In this document: positions 5,725-5,799 of the stretch, one piece after another | Position numbering within the stretch: the stretch's first letter is position 1 | Layout: every line of letters begins with the position of its first letter | From: Bacteroidia bacterium | GTDB taxonomy: Bacteria > Bacteroidota > Bacteroidia > Bacteroidales > Azobacteroidaceae | DNA length: 5,799 nt | Assembly (NCBI GenBank): GCA_025996815.1 | Contig: BNTT01000174.1 | Location: 1 to 5,799, forward strand | Reading direction: 5' to 3' | Program-made: the position numbers and the translations under genes | The notes under the pieces: generated by a model | The model's input: only the letters and a program-made list of their open reading frames with translations | What the model was told of the DNA's origin: nothing | The model's database searches: none

Positions 5725-5799
5725 CTTTGCCGATGAAATGCACCAGTTTCGTCAATTCGTCTTTCCACCATTTTTCCCAATCGCCGTATTTTTCCGGTT
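5725..5799 (-). repeat. Exact 75-bp copy of metG at the window edge
   Basis: Identical base for base to 1666-1740, including third codon positions, and in the same orientation. It occupies the very end of the window, so 75 bp is a minimum length. Perfect identity means either a very recent duplication or an artefact at a contig end. Confidence 0.95.

Larger units (their letters stand above)
5414..5799 (-). pseudogene. C-terminal winged-helix fragment of a COG2865-like regulator, fused in frame to a metG fragment
   Basis: The open frame runs off the right edge with no start codon that can be trusted; a TTG at 5755 lies inside the metG-derived part. Reading leftward from the edge there are three parts. 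The first (5799-5725) encodes 24 residues identical to methionyl-tRNA synthetase, ending HFIGK. The second reads VDMSGWVEKDLEK and leads into seven GTEK repeats. The third is a winged-helix domain of about 60 residues that starts at TTNQQLILKSVFENP, has a helix-turn-helix at TTTELASIVGIRADKVRVN, and ends GPDKGGKWVIIK. The repeat-plus-wHTH arrangement with a PDKGG wing is the usual C-terminal end of COG2865 proteins (AlbA_2/divergent-AAA domain, predicted ATP- and DNA-binding regulators). The N-terminal AlbA_2 domain is not in the window. Whether the metG joint is biological or an assembly artefact cannot be decided here. Confidence 0.65.

Overview
The window looks like a piece of a Bacteroidota (probably Bacteroidales) genome. 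The methionyl-tRNA synthetase reads as the Bacteroides-type protein, with a KISTS signature loop and a CxxC...CxxC knuckle. At least three intergenic regions carry the Bacteroidota promoter signature (TAnnTTTG at -7, in two cases with TTG/TTTG 20-22 nt upstream), and Shine-Dalgarno sequences are lacking. The central genes (metG and the glycosyltransferase) are visibly richer in G+C than the AT-rich flanks, so the flanks look like accessory DNA.

Layout, left to right. Positions 1-94 hold no gene I can support. A leftward membrane-protein gene (95-487) contains only the N-terminal part of a polytopic protein and ends abruptly. Its upstream region (488-883) holds a consensus promoter at 770-803, then a leader of about 275 nt with a long imperfect inverted repeat (558-695), an alternative 11-bp pairing (539-549 with 608-618) and a hairpin touching the start codon (490-520). 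A weak terminator-like hairpin (835-854) lies just after metG. metG (884-2569, leftward) has a complete catalytic and anticodon-binding core but lacks the usual C-terminal tRNA-binding domain. metG and a rightward GT4 glycosyltransferase gene (2635-3765) diverge from a 35-bp region in which two -7 boxes form a perfect 14-bp-arm palindrome. The glycosyltransferase converges on, and overlaps by 7 bp, a leftward gene (3759-5321) for an AAA-ATPase-like protein with a PD-(D/E)XK nuclease domain, which has its own promoter at 5340-5370. The right edge holds the C-terminal end of a COG2865-type (AlbA_2-like) regulator: a winged-helix domain preceded by a GTEK minisatellite.

The most unusual point is at the right edge. 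The last 75 bases (5725-5799) are an exact copy, in the same orientation, of an internal metG segment (1666-1740), joined in frame to the regulator fragment. It is either a chimeric contig end or the edge of a recent metG duplication and fusion; the sequence alone cannot decide.

Functionally this is not one pathway. metG is housekeeping translation, the GT4 enzyme probably serves surface polysaccharide or glycoconjugate synthesis, and the ATPase/nuclease and winged-helix fragment are typical accessory genes of unknown role. I did not find a convincing complete new defence or mobile system. The best candidates for something undescribed are the structured leader at 539-695 and the metG-derived fusion at the right edge.
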